From contig JAMLIM010000037.1 in the NCBI GenBank assembly GCA_023954175.1, positions 1 to 35,993 on the forward strand: 35,993 bases of DNA, read 5' to 3'. This stretch comes from Rhizobacter sp. (GTDB taxonomy: Bacteria; Pseudomonadota; Gammaproteobacteria; Burkholderiales; Burkholderiaceae_C). The position numbers and the translations under genes were made by a program. The notes beneath the pieces were generated by a model. That model was not told the origin of the DNA, did not search any database, and worked only from the letters and a program-made list of their open reading frames with translations. Of the stretch, positions 23,241-35,993 are shown one piece after another. Every line of letters begins with the position of its first letter. Position 1 is the first letter of the stretch.

Positions 23241-23291
23241 CCCACCCGACGCCGGCGGCGCGCCCATTGCAGCCCCGAGGATTCCCTGGGG

Positions 23292-23305
23292 TGACAGCCC
23301 TGTCA
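23292..23305. promoter_or_regulatory. Palindrome upstream of the binding-protein gene
   Basis: TGACAG-CC-CTGTCA is a perfect 6-base inverted repeat about 100 bases before the livK-type start. It is a candidate operator or part of a leader hairpin. The regulator is unknown. Confidence 0.35.
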
Positions 23306-23404
23306 ACTCGGGTATCGTTATGTGCGTTGAGAAAACGGCGGGGTTCGTCCTGTCCGTCACATCATCCAATCGCAGTTCTATCAACAACCCCTCGGAGGTA
23401 ACGC

Positions 23405-24535
23405 ATGCAAGTCAAGCTCAACATGATCGTGGGCGCCATCGTCACGATGTTTGCCTTTGCCGCCTCGGCACAGGAAGCGGTGGTCAAGATCGGGCACGTC
23501 GCTCCGATGTCCGGCGGCCAGGCCCACTATGGCAAGGACAATGAAAACGGCGCCCGCATGGCGGTCGAGGACCTCAACGCCAAGGGCGTGACGATCAAGG
23601 GCAAGAAGGTCAAGATCGAACTGATGGCCGAAGACGATGCCGCCGACCCGAAGCAGGGCACCGCGGTCGCCACCAAGTTGTGCGATGCCAAGGTGAACGC
23701 CGTCGTCGGCCACCTGAACTCTGGCACGACGCTGCCGGCATCCAAGGTCTACAACGACTGCGAAATCCCGATGGTCACCGGTGCGGCGACGAACCCGAAG
23801 ATCACGCAGCAAGGCTTCAAGTACATCTACCGCATCATCGCCAACGACAACGCGCTCGGCGCCGGCCTCGCGCTGCATGCGGCGAACAACCTGAAGCTCA
23901 AGAAGATCGCGATCGTCGACGACCGCACCGCCTACGGTCAGGGCGTCGCCGAGGTGTTCAAGAAGACGGCGCAGGCGCGCGGCATCGAGATCGTCGCCGA
24001 GGAGTACACGAACGACAAGGCGACCGACTTCATGGCGATCCTGACGTCCATCAAGTCCAAGAATCCGGACGGCATCTTCTACGGCGGCATGGACACCCAG
24101 GGCGGCCCGCTGCTGCGCCAGATGGAGCAGCTTGGCATGACGAACGTCAAGGTCTTCGGCGGCGACGGCATCTGCACCGCCAAGCTCGTCGAGAACTCAG
24201 GCGGCGCCAAGACGCTCGCCAACGTGGTCTGCGCCGAAGGCGGCTCGTCGCTCGACAAGATGCCCGGCGGCAAGGCCTGGAAGGCGCGCTACGACGCCAA
24301 GTATCCGGGTCAGTTCCAGGTCTATTCGCCCTACACCTACGACGCCGTCGGCCTGATCGTCGACGCGATGGTGAAAGCCGGCTCCAGCGATCCGAAGGTC
24401 TACAACGCCTTCCTCGCGAAGGAAGACTACAACGGCGTGACGAGCAAGATCCAGTTCGAGGCGGATGGCGAACTGAAGAACCCGTCGATGACGCTGTACT
24501 CGTACAAGGACGGCAAGAAGGTCCCGCTGAACTGA
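23405..24535 (+). CDS. livK: Branched-chain amino-acid ABC transporter, periplasmic binding protein
   Basis: A 376-residue type I periplasmic binding protein. A signal peptide (about 1-22, IVGAIVTMFAFAASA) precedes the mature start VVKIGHVAPMSGGQAHYGKDNENG, typical of LivJ/LivK. The ligand-site regions are VVGHLNSGTTLPAS, VTGAATNPKIT and IAIVDDRTAYGQGVAEVF. Its role is binding of leucine, isoleucine, valine or a related compound for the LivHMGF permease. No permease or ATPase genes are nearby, so it is a stand-alone binding protein in this window. The start has GGAGG 7 bases upstream. A strong terminator follows directly. Its lower-than-average GC wobble use suggests high expression. Confidence 0.92.
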   Translation: MQVKLNMIVGAIVTMFAFAASAQEAVVKIGHVAPMSGGQAHYGKDNENGARMAVEDLNAKGVTIKGKKVKIELMAEDDAADPKQGTAVATKLCDAKVNAVVGHLNSGTTLPASKVYNDCEIPMVTGAATNPKITQQGFKYIYRIIANDNALGAGLALHAANNLKLKKIAIVDDRTAYGQGVAEVFKKTAQARGIEIVAEEYTNDKATDFMAILTSIKSKNPDGIFYGGMDTQGGPLLRQMEQLGMTNVKVFGGDGICTAKLVENSGGAKTLANVVCAEGGSSLDKMPGGKAWKARYDAKYPGQFQVYSPYTYDAVGLIVDAMVKAGSSDPKVYNAFLAKEDYNGVTSKIQFEADGELKNPSMTLYSYKDGKKVPLN

Positions 24536-24553
24536 GCACTGCCAGCAGCATGG

Positions 24554-24581
24554 AAAAGGGCGCCTCGGGCGCCCTTTTTTT
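24554..24581 (+). terminator. Rho-independent terminator after livK
   Basis: AAAAGGGCGCC-TCG-GGCGCCCTTTT is a perfect 11-base stem with a 3-base loop followed by a T-run (24575-24581). It lies 18 bases after the livK stop and between convergent genes. On the minus strand the run AAAA gives four Us, so it may also stop transcription from malQ. Confidence 0.93.
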
Positions 24582-24600
24582 CGCTCCCGCGTCCTGACTT

Positions 24601-26084
24601 TCAGCGGCCGTACAAGCTGCTCAGCGTGGCGAGTTCGGCGGTGTGCCCGTCGCGCAGTTGCGACCACTCGAATCGCCACTCCCAGTGGCCCTCGGCCTGC
24701 CCGGGCAGGTTCATGCGCGAGTCGCTTCCCAGGCCCAGCACGTCCTGCATCGGGATGATCGCGGCGTTGGCGACCGAGGCGAAAGCAGTCCGTATCAGCG
24801 CCGCACGGATGTCCGTGCCGTCGATGCCGAGATAGGCGCAGGCGTGTGCCCGCTCGGCCGCAGAGGCGTGCTGCCACCAGCCGACGATGGTGTCGTTGTC
24901 GTGCGTGCCGGTGTAGACGACGCTCGCGTTGCGGTGGTTGTGCGGCAGGTAGAGGTTGTCGCTCTTGCCGTCGAAGGCGAACTCCAACACGAGCATGCCG
25001 GGGAAGCCGAGACGCTCGCGCAGCGCGCTGACGTCCGGCGTGATCAGGCCCAGGTCCTCGGCGATGATCGGCAGCGGGCCGAGCGCACGCTCGATGGCGT
25101 CGAACAGCGCGGCACCCGGCCCGTCGCGCCAACGCCCGTTGACGGCGGTCGGCTCCGCGGCCGCGATCTCCCAGTGCTGGGCGAAACCGCGAAAGTGGTC
25201 GATGCGCAGGATGTCGGCGAGCGCGAGGCCGTGGCGCACGCGCCGTGTCCACCATGCGTAGCCTTCGTCGGCGTGGGCGCGCCAGCGGTAGAGCGGATTG
25301 CCCCAGCGCTGTCCGGTGGCGCTGAAATAGTCGGGCGGCACACCGGCGACGACGGTCGGCTCGCCGCGGGCGTCGAGCTCGAACAGGTCGGGTCGCGCCC
25401 AGACCTCGGCGCTCTGGTGCGCGATGAAGATCGGTGCGTCACCGACGATGCGAATGCCGCGCGCGTTCGCATGCGCCTTGAGGCGCGACCATTGTTCGAA
25501 GAAGCGCCACTGGCAGAACGCATGGAAGTGCGTGCGGCTGGCGTGGCGTGCGCCGGCCGCGCGCAACGCAGCGGGGTCGCGCCGTGCGAGGCCGCCATCC
25601 CAATCACACCAGGACGTGCCCGGGCGCTCGTCGGACAAGGCCATGAAGAGGGTGTAGTCGTCGAGCCAACTCGTTTGGTCGCGGCAGAACGCAGCGAACG
25701 CGTCGCGATCGGCCACGCTGGCGCCTGCGGCGAAACGCGCAGCGGCGCGCTCGAGCCGCACCGTGCGCCAGGGCGCGACGCGGCCGAAGTCGACGCGCCC
25801 GGGGTCGAAGCCGGCGTCGGGGACGAGGTCGGCGTCGAGCAGCCAGCCGTGCTGGCGCAACTCGTCGAGATCGATCAGCAGTGCATTGCCGGCGAACGCC
25901 GACGGGCTCATGTAGGGCGAGTTGCCGAGGCCGGTCGGGCCGAGCGGCAGGATCTGCCACAGCGTCTGCCCGGCGCGCGCGAGCCAGTCGACGAAACGAC
26001 AGGCGTCGGCACCGAGGTCGCCCGAGCCGTGATCGCCCGGCAGGCTGGTCGGGTGCAGCAGCACGCCCGCCGCGCGCTGGAACC

Positions 26085-26088
<4 letters not shown>
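24601..26088 (-). CDS. malQ: 4-alpha-glucanotransferase
   Basis: A 495-residue GH77 amylomaltase that transfers glucan segments between maltodextrins. It starts MRFQRAAGVLLHPTSLPGDHGSGDLG and is of the short type without extra N-terminal domains. Catalytic residues: nucleophile D297 in ILRIDHFRG, acid/base E344 in IIAEDLG, and the transition-state Asp in TGTHDNDT. The ATG at 26088 overlaps the glgX stop (ATGA). As the last gene of the glgP-glgX-malQ arm it would rework the short glucans released by phosphorylase and debranching enzyme. It ends convergent with livK. Confidence 0.95.
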
Positions 26089-28157
<2,069 letters not shown>

Positions 28158-28251
28158 GTCATCCGGCCAGGCGCGCGCACTGCAAGGCGGTCATCCGCGC
28201 TGCGCGCCTGACCTGAGCGAGCCACCGCGCGCGGCACGTCGCCGCCTGCGC

Positions 28252-30798
<2,547 letters not shown>

Positions 30799-30854
30799 GG
30801 ATTCCGTAGGGTCGGGCGCGCAGCGCCGCCGCGCGCAGCGTCGGGCCCGCGACG

Positions 30855-30867
30855 CGTCATTGTGACG
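30855..30867. promoter_or_regulatory. Palindrome between glgP and glgC
   Basis: CGTCA-TTG-TGACG, a 5-base inverted repeat, lies 57 bases upstream of the glgP start in the 266-base divergent region (30799-31064) that must hold promoters for both glycogen arms. It is a weak operator candidate. Confidence 0.25.
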
Positions 30868-31064
30868 GCTGGAGGCGATTCCTTCCGCGGACGCAGTCGG
30901 CCCGCGTGTGAACAGGTCCTCGTCTGCAACGCACAGCGCGCGCCGGTGCCGGCACTTGCGCAGGCCGCGTCCCCTCAGCGGCCCGACGCGGCACAATCGG
31001 CAGCATCGCGGCGCAGTACAGCGTCGAGCGACAAACAACCGGCCACCCGGCCGCCGGAGATGCC

Positions 31065-32330
31065 ATGAACGCCTATGAACCAGCCGACATCCTTGGCCTT
31101 TCGAGGCGAACCGTTGCGCTCGTGCTCGCCGGCGGGCGCGGCAGCCGGTTGCACGACCTGACCGATTCGCGCGCGAAACCGGCGGTCTATTTCGGCGGCA
31201 AGTTCCGCATCATCGACTTTGCGCTGTCGAACTGCCTGAACTCCGGCATCCGCCGCATCGGCGTCATCACGCAGTACAAGAGCCACAGCCTGCTGCGCCA
31301 CCTGCAGCGCGGCTGGGCCTTCCTGAAAAGCGAGATGCATGAATTCGTCGATCTGATGCCGGCGCAGCAGCGCGTCGACGAGGAGTCCTGGTACCGCGGC
31401 ACGGCCGACGCCGTGTTCCAGAACCAGGACATCCTGGACGGCTACGACGCCGACTACATCGTCATCCTCGCGGGCGATCACGTCTACAAGATGAACTACG
31501 CGCTGATGCTCGCCGACCACGTGGCCAACGGCCGCGAGTGCAGCGTCGGCTGCATTGCGGTGCCGCGCGCGCTCGCGAGCGCCTGTGGCGTGATGGCGGT
31601 CGGTGAGAACCGCCTGATCACGGATTTCGTCGAGAAACCGGCGGACCCGCCGCGGATGGCGGAAGACCCCGAGCAGTCGCTCGCGAGCATGGGCATCTAC
31701 ATCTTCAATGCGCGCTATCTCTATGCCGAACTCGCGCGCGACATGGCCGACCCGAACTCGTCGCACGATTTCGGCCGCGACATCATCCCGCACGCGGTGC
31801 GCAACGGCTGCGCGACGGCGCATCCGTTCGCGCTGAGCTGCGTCTCCAAGCATCCCGAGCAGCAGCCCTATTGGCGCGACGTCGGCACGATCGACGCCTA
31901 CTGGGACGCGAACATCGACCTCACCGCGACCGTGCCGCTGCTGGATCTGTACGACCGGGGCTGGCCGATCTGGACCTACCAGCCGCAGTTGCCGCCGGCC
32001 AAGTTCGTCCACAACCAGCACGACCGGCGCGGCCTCGCGATCGAGTCGCTCGTGTCGGGCGGCTGCATCGTCTCCGGCGCCGTGTTCCGCTCGGTGCTGT
32101 TCTCCAGCGTGCGCGTGCATTCGCATGCGAGCGTCAACTGGTCGGTGCTGCTGCCCGACGTGCAGGTCGGCCGCGGCGTGCGGCTGACGCGCGTCATCGT
32201 CGATCGCGGTTGCGTGCTGCCCGACGGGCTCGTGATCGGCGAGGATGCGGCCGAGGACGCGCGTCGTTTCCACCGCAGCGAGCAGGGCGTCACCCTGGTC
32301 ACGCGGCCGATGCTCGCCAGGCTCGCTTGA
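31065..32330 (+). CDS. glgC: Glucose-1-phosphate adenylyltransferase
   Basis: A 421-residue ADP-glucose pyrophosphorylase, the committed step of glycogen synthesis. The nucleotide loop is [13 protein letters not shown] (21-33), followed by [43 protein letters not shown] and [15 protein letters not shown]. The C-terminal left-handed beta-helix (about 310-400) supports the tetramer and allosteric control. It starts with GGAG 6 bases before the ATG. glgA follows. It is usually activated by fructose bisphosphate or pyruvate in such bacteria; this is known of the family and not seen here. Confidence 0.96.
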   Translation: MNAYEPADILGLSRRTVALVLAGGRGSRLHDLTDSRAKPAVYFGGKFRIIDFALSNCLNSGIRRIGVITQYKSHSLLRHLQRGWAFLKSEMHEFVDLMPAQQRVDEESWYRGTADAVFQNQDILDGYDADYIVILAGDHVYKMNYALMLADHVANGRECSVGCIAVPRALASACGVMAVGENRLITDFVEKPADPPRMAEDPEQSLASMGIYIFNARYLYAELARDMADPNSSHDFGRDIIPHAVRNGCATAHPFALSCVSKHPEQQPYWRDVGTIDAYWDANIDLTATVPLLDLYDRGWPIWTYQPQLPPAKFVHNQHDRRGLAIESLVSGGCIVSGAVFRSVLFSSVRVHSHASVNWSVLLPDVQVGRGVRLTRVIVDRGCVLPDGLVIGEDAAEDARRFHRSEQGVTLVTRPMLARLA

Positions 32331-32362
32331 AGGCGGCGGCCGACGACGCGGGGGCGCGAGCC

Positions 32363-33817
32363 GTGAGTGCGCCGCTGAAGGTGCTGCACGCCGCCGCCGA
32401 GGTGTTCCCGCTCGTCAAGACCGGCGGGCTGGCCGACGTCGTCGCCGCCTTGCTGCCGGCGCTCGCGCGCGCCGGTGCCGACGCCAGATTGCTGTTGCCG
32501 GGGCTGCCGGCGATCGCGGATGCGGTGGCGCACCAGCGCACGGTGTGCGAGATCGGCCCGGTGTTCGGCGCCGCGCGCGTCACCCTGCGCTGCGGGCAAC
32601 TGCCGTTCACGCACGTGCCCGCCTACGTGATCGACGCGCCCTACCTCTACCGCCGAGGGGGTGGCCCGTACGAGGACGCGCATGGCGTCGAGTGGCCCGA
32701 CAACCTGCAGCGCTTCGCGCTGCTCGGCTGGGTCGCGGCGCACCTGGCCGCGGGCGAACTCGACGTTGCCTGGGCGCCGGATGTGCTGCACGCGCACGAC
32801 TGGCATGCGGCGCTCGCCTGCGCCTACATGGCGGCGCATCCAGCGGGCGCCTGCAGGTCGATCTTCACCGTGCACAACCTCGCGTTCCAGGGTCTGTTCG
32901 ACCTTGCGGACTTCGGCCTGCTCGGGTTGCCGGCCGCGTTTCGGGCACCGACCGGGGTCGAGTTCCACGGCCAACTCTCGCTCATGAAGGCCGGGCTCAA
33001 GTTCGCACGGCGCGTCACGACGGTCAGCCCGGGCTATGCGCGCGAGATCGCGACGCCCGAGTTCGGCTTCGGCCTCGACGGCGTGATCCGCGGTCGCGGC
33101 ACGGACGTCAGCGGCATCCTGAACGGCGTCGATCGCGAGCTCTGGAACCCACGCACCGATACCGCGCTCGCCGCCCACTACGACGCCGAGGCACCAGACG
33201 GCAAGCTGGCGTGCAAGCGCGCGCTGCAAGCCGCAGCCGGGCTCGCGCCGCAGGCCGACGCGCCGTTGTTCGGGCTGGTCAGCCGCCTGACGGCGCAAAA
33301 GGGGGTCGACCTGCTGCTCGGTGCGCTGCCCGCGCTGCTGCGCGCGGGCGGGCAACTGCTGGTGCTGGGCAGCGGCGAGCGTGTGCTCGAAGAGGCGCTG
33401 CAGGCGGCGGCGCGCGCGCACCCCGGCCGCGTCGCGGTGCGCATCGGCTACGACGAGGCGTTTGCGCACCGCCTGATCGCGGGCTCGGATGTGATCCTCG
33501 TGCCCTCGCGCTTCGAGCCCTGCGGGCTGACGCAGCTCTACGGCCTGCGCTACGGCACGCTGCCCCTCGTGCGGCGCGTCGGCGGGCTGGCCGATACCGT
33601 CGTCGACGCGTCGGACACGATGGGCGCGACCGGCTTCGTCTTCGACGACGCCACGCCTGTCGCGTTGGCCGACGCCGTGGCGCGCGCCGTCGCCAGCTAT
33701 CGTGACGAGCCCGCCTGGCGCGCGATGAGGCGCAATGCCATGGCGCAGGACTTCTCATGGGACAGCGCCGCACAGGCCTACCTGGCGCTCTACGCGCAGG
33801 CCATCGCGGGCGGCTGA
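32363..33817 (+). CDS. glgA: Glycogen synthase (ADP-glucose)
   Basis: A 484-residue GT5 enzyme that extends alpha-1,4-glucan from ADP-glucose. The N-terminal KTGGLADVV (19-27) binds ADP-glucose. [24 protein letters not shown] and the C-terminal [15 protein letters not shown] and [33 protein letters not shown] blocks are canonical. The GTG at 32363 gives [17 protein letters not shown], the normal family start. A TTG at 32327 overlapping the glgC stop is the alternative. It is in the same operon as glgC, 32 bases apart. Confidence 0.95.
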   Translation: MSAPLKVLHAAAEVFPLVKTGGLADVVAALLPALARAGADARLLLPGLPAIADAVAHQRTVCEIGPVFGAARVTLRCGQLPFTHVPAYVIDAPYLYRRGGGPYEDAHGVEWPDNLQRFALLGWVAAHLAAGELDVAWAPDVLHAHDWHAALACAYMAAHPAGACRSIFTVHNLAFQGLFDLADFGLLGLPAAFRAPTGVEFHGQLSLMKAGLKFARRVTTVSPGYAREIATPEFGFGLDGVIRGRGTDVSGILNGVDRELWNPRTDTALAAHYDAEAPDGKLACKRALQAAAGLAPQADAPLFGLVSRLTAQKGVDLLLGALPALLRAGGQLLVLGSGERVLEEALQAAARAHPGRVAVRIGYDEAFAHRLIAGSDVILVPSRFEPCGLTQLYGLRYGTLPLVRRVGGLADTVVDASDTMGATGFVFDDATPVALADAVARAVASYRDEPAWRAMRRNAMAQDFSWDSAAQAYLALYAQAIAGG

Positions 33818-33962
33818 TCCGCGCAGGCAGGTCCGGATGGCGTCGCAGGGCAGGGCGCAGTCGTAACCCCTCGCTGCGCTGCGGAATGCCAAAAAGCGGA
33901 CAATAGGGGGTGGTCGGCATTTGCCGGCCGGCTTTCAACCAGGGCTTCACCGCCCCAGCGCC

Positions 33963-34211
33963 ATGGCCACCAGAAATCAAGCTTCCAACGCGTCCTCGGA
34001 CGCCGATCACAAGCTGCGTCAGACGCAGGCCGAGTACACCGCCGCGCGTCCCGCGCCCGAGCGCGGCGTCAAACCGATGATGTCGAACTCGCGAATGTAC
34101 GTCTGCCGTCGCTGCCAGGCGAACTTCAAGACGGGCGACGGCAAACCCGATCTGCGCCTGCCGGGCCTCGGCAAGTGCAATCGCTGCCTCGCGGACGCCG
34201 TCACGGCCTGA
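33963..34211 (+). CDS. Small zinc-ribbon-like protein
   Basis: An 82-residue protein with two CxxC pairs, C48/C51 (YVCRRCQ) and C72/C75 (GKCNRCL), 20 residues apart, which suggests one bound zinc ion. The N-terminal 40 residues are polar and likely disordered. No family name is assigned. The ATG at 33963 is taken as the start; an upstream in-frame ATG at 33921 is possible. It lies 145 bases after glgA and is probably separate from the glycogen operon. Confidence 0.65.
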   Translation: MATRNQASNASSDADHKLRQTQAEYTAARPAPERGVKPMMSNSRMYVCRRCQANFKTGDGKPDLRLPGLGKCNRCLADAVTA

Positions 34212-34300
34212 CGCGCCTGACGCGTCACCGGACAGGCCGCGCGCCGCCTCTTGTTGCCGCGCCCGATCCACAGGCCCGCGAACTGTCGGTATCTGCCGTA

Positions 34301-34347
34301 TGCGAGCGGGTGCGAGCAAGTCCGAGCGAGTCCGAGCGAGTCCGACC
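34301..34347 (+). repeat. 10-base tandem repeat before the lipoprotein gene
   Basis: Four and a half units: TGCGAGCGGG, TGCGAGCAAG, TCCGAGCGAG, TCCGAGCGAG, TCCGACC. They end directly at the ATG of the lipoprotein gene. They occupy the place of the ribosome site, where GCGAG runs replace a normal Shine-Dalgarno. Variation in copy number could change expression; this is inferred. Confidence 0.85.
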
Positions 34348-34869
34348 ATGAGTAGAGCCTCCATCAGCGCATTGCCAGCCGTGCGCAGCGGGATTGCTGC
34401 GCTGTGCGCGGTCGCCGCCCTGCTGCTCGTCGGCTGCGCCAGCGATTCTCCGCAAGGGCTGCCGGTGGGCGCGACCGAGGCGCAGGTCATCGCCAGGATG
34501 GGGCCACCCACCGGGCGCTACAAGCTCCCCTCGGGCGGCACCCGGCTCGAGTTTGCGCGTGGCCCGCAGGGCAAGGTGACCTACATGGTCGACTTCGATG
34601 CCGAGGGCGGCTCGGTCATCTGGGATCAGGTGCTGACGCCGCAGAATTTCATGAGCCTCGAGTACGGCATGAGCAGCGAAGAGGTGTTGATGCGCATCGG
34701 TCATCCCGGCAGCACGCGCAGCTTCCCGCGCCAGGGCCTCACGGTCTGGAACTACCGCTACCCGACTTTTGACTGCCTCTGGTATCAGGTGTCGATCAGC
34801 GACGACGGCAAGTTCCTCGGCGCCGCGAACACCACCGATCCGCAGTGCGACACGCCGACGCGGCTCTGA
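34348..34869 (+). CDS. BamE/SmpA-like lipoprotein
   Basis: A 173-residue probable outer-membrane lipoprotein. The signal peptide ends in the lipobox LLVGC with C30 as the lipidated residue. The mature part holds two copies of a SmpA/OmlA-like pattern: GATEAQVIARMGPPTGRYKLPSGGTRLEF (about 39-67) and MSSEEVLMRIGHPGSTRSFP (about 111-130), followed by VWNYRY. This fold is shared by BamE of the outer-membrane assembly complex and by other small lipoproteins. It is not BamE itself by length and context, so the role is open. The start directly follows the 10-base repeat. Confidence 0.78.
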   Translation: MSRASISALPAVRSGIAALCAVAALLLVGCASDSPQGLPVGATEAQVIARMGPPTGRYKLPSGGTRLEFARGPQGKVTYMVDFDAEGGSVIWDQVLTPQNFMSLEYGMSSEEVLMRIGHPGSTRSFPRQGLTVWNYRYPTFDCLWYQVSISDDGKFLGAANTTDPQCDTPTRL

Positions 34870-34903
34870 ATTGACGGCCCCCGGCTCTCAGCGTTCGCCG
34901 CGC

Positions 34904-35263
34904 ATGCCGATCAAGCTCTTTGGCATTGCCAACTGCGATACGGTGAAGAAGGCGCGCGCCTGGTTCGCGGCCCAGGGGATCGACGTCGCGTTCCACGACT
35001 TCAAGCGCGAAGGCCTGTCGCAGGCGCTGCTCGCACGCTGGCTGCAGACCACCGACTGGGAGGTGCTTCTGAACCGCAGGGGCACGACCTGGCGGCGTCT
35101 CGACGAAGCCGCGCGCGCGTCGGTGCACGATGCCTCGAGCGCGAGCGCGCTGATGCTCGAGCAGCCGAGCCTCGTCAAGCGCCCGGTCGTCGAATGGGCC
35201 GACGGCAGCATCAGCGTCGGCTTCGACGCCGCCCGTTTCGCCGAGGCAGCCTTGCGCCGCTGA
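34904..35263 (+). CDS. ArsC/Spx-family protein, YffB type
   Basis: A 119-residue thioredoxin-fold protein. It begins MPIKLFGIANCDTVKKARAWF with C11 and the KKA motif, the YffB/Spx hallmark, rather than the CX5R motif of classical arsenate reductases. The remaining features (VAFHDFKREGL, LLNRRGTTWRRL, PSLVKRPVVEW) are typical of YffB. A role in thiol or glutathione-linked reduction is proposed for the family; arsenate reduction is not established. It lies 34 bases after the lipoprotein gene. It is convergent with aconitase. Confidence 0.9.
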   Translation: MPIKLFGIANCDTVKKARAWFAAQGIDVAFHDFKREGLSQALLARWLQTTDWEVLLNRRGTTWRRLDEAARASVHDASSASALMLEQPSLVKRPVVEWADGSISVGFDAARFAEAALRR

Positions 35264-35294
35264 CGCCGGACTCGGCGTGCCGCGGCCGCGCGGC

Positions 35295-35993
<699 letters not shown>

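Noticed and set aside
34904-35263. Arsenate reductase (arsenic resistance)
   Set aside because: The CDTVKKA start is the YffB/Spx form and no ars genes are nearby.

Overview
The window is a high-GC stretch of bacterial chromosome. Gene order and protein types suggest a betaproteobacterium of the order Burkholderiales: lptF and lptG divergent from pepA followed by holC, a CysB-type regulator, a FimV-like protein, a periplasmic LivK-type binding protein and AcnA. This assignment rests on family knowledge and gene order; no marker gene such as 16S rRNA is present. No tRNA, rRNA or CRISPR array was seen.

Left edge (1-2959): a mobile-element region. A replication initiation protein of the Rep_trans type, found in filamentous phages and small plasmids, runs off the left edge. 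Behind it lies a 358-base gap with related inverted and direct repeats. A complete IS110-family, IS1111-group insertion sequence (about 1235-2632) follows. It sits in the last codons of a small exported-protein gene. Removing it on paper restores that gene's frame and stop codon, which fixes the ends of the element. Its 3' non-coding part contains four short segments matching the two ends and the two flanks, in the senses expected of a bridge (seek) RNA. This is the most interesting signal in the window.

3046-9147: a large BTAD/SARP-type ATPase regulator, a DUF4124-like exported protein, a DUF502 membrane protein, a glutathione S-transferase and an uncharacterised soluble protein.

9219-14041: an acyl-CoA module. 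A Crp/Fnr-type regulator, an APH-like kinase and an acyl-CoA dehydrogenase form one probable operon. The kinase and dehydrogenase look like the separated halves of ACAD10/11, or LvaA and LvaC. A class II aldolase is divergent from the operon, and a PaaG-like crotonase lies nearby.

14200-24600: a FimV-like protein, then a very tight minus-strand run lptF-lptG-cbiX-cysB-aminotransferase. This joins LPS export to siroheme synthesis and sulfur regulation. Divergent from it are pepA, holC and a small unknown protein, followed by a stand-alone livK-type gene with a strong terminator.

24601-33817: a glycogen cluster with two divergent arms. malQ, glgX and glgP (breakdown) lie on the minus strand, and glgC and glgA (synthesis) on the plus strand. 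No glgB is present between them.

33963-35993: a small zinc-ribbon-like protein, a BamE/SmpA-like lipoprotein, a YffB/Spx-type ArsC-family protein and the 3' part of aconitase acnA, which runs off the right edge.
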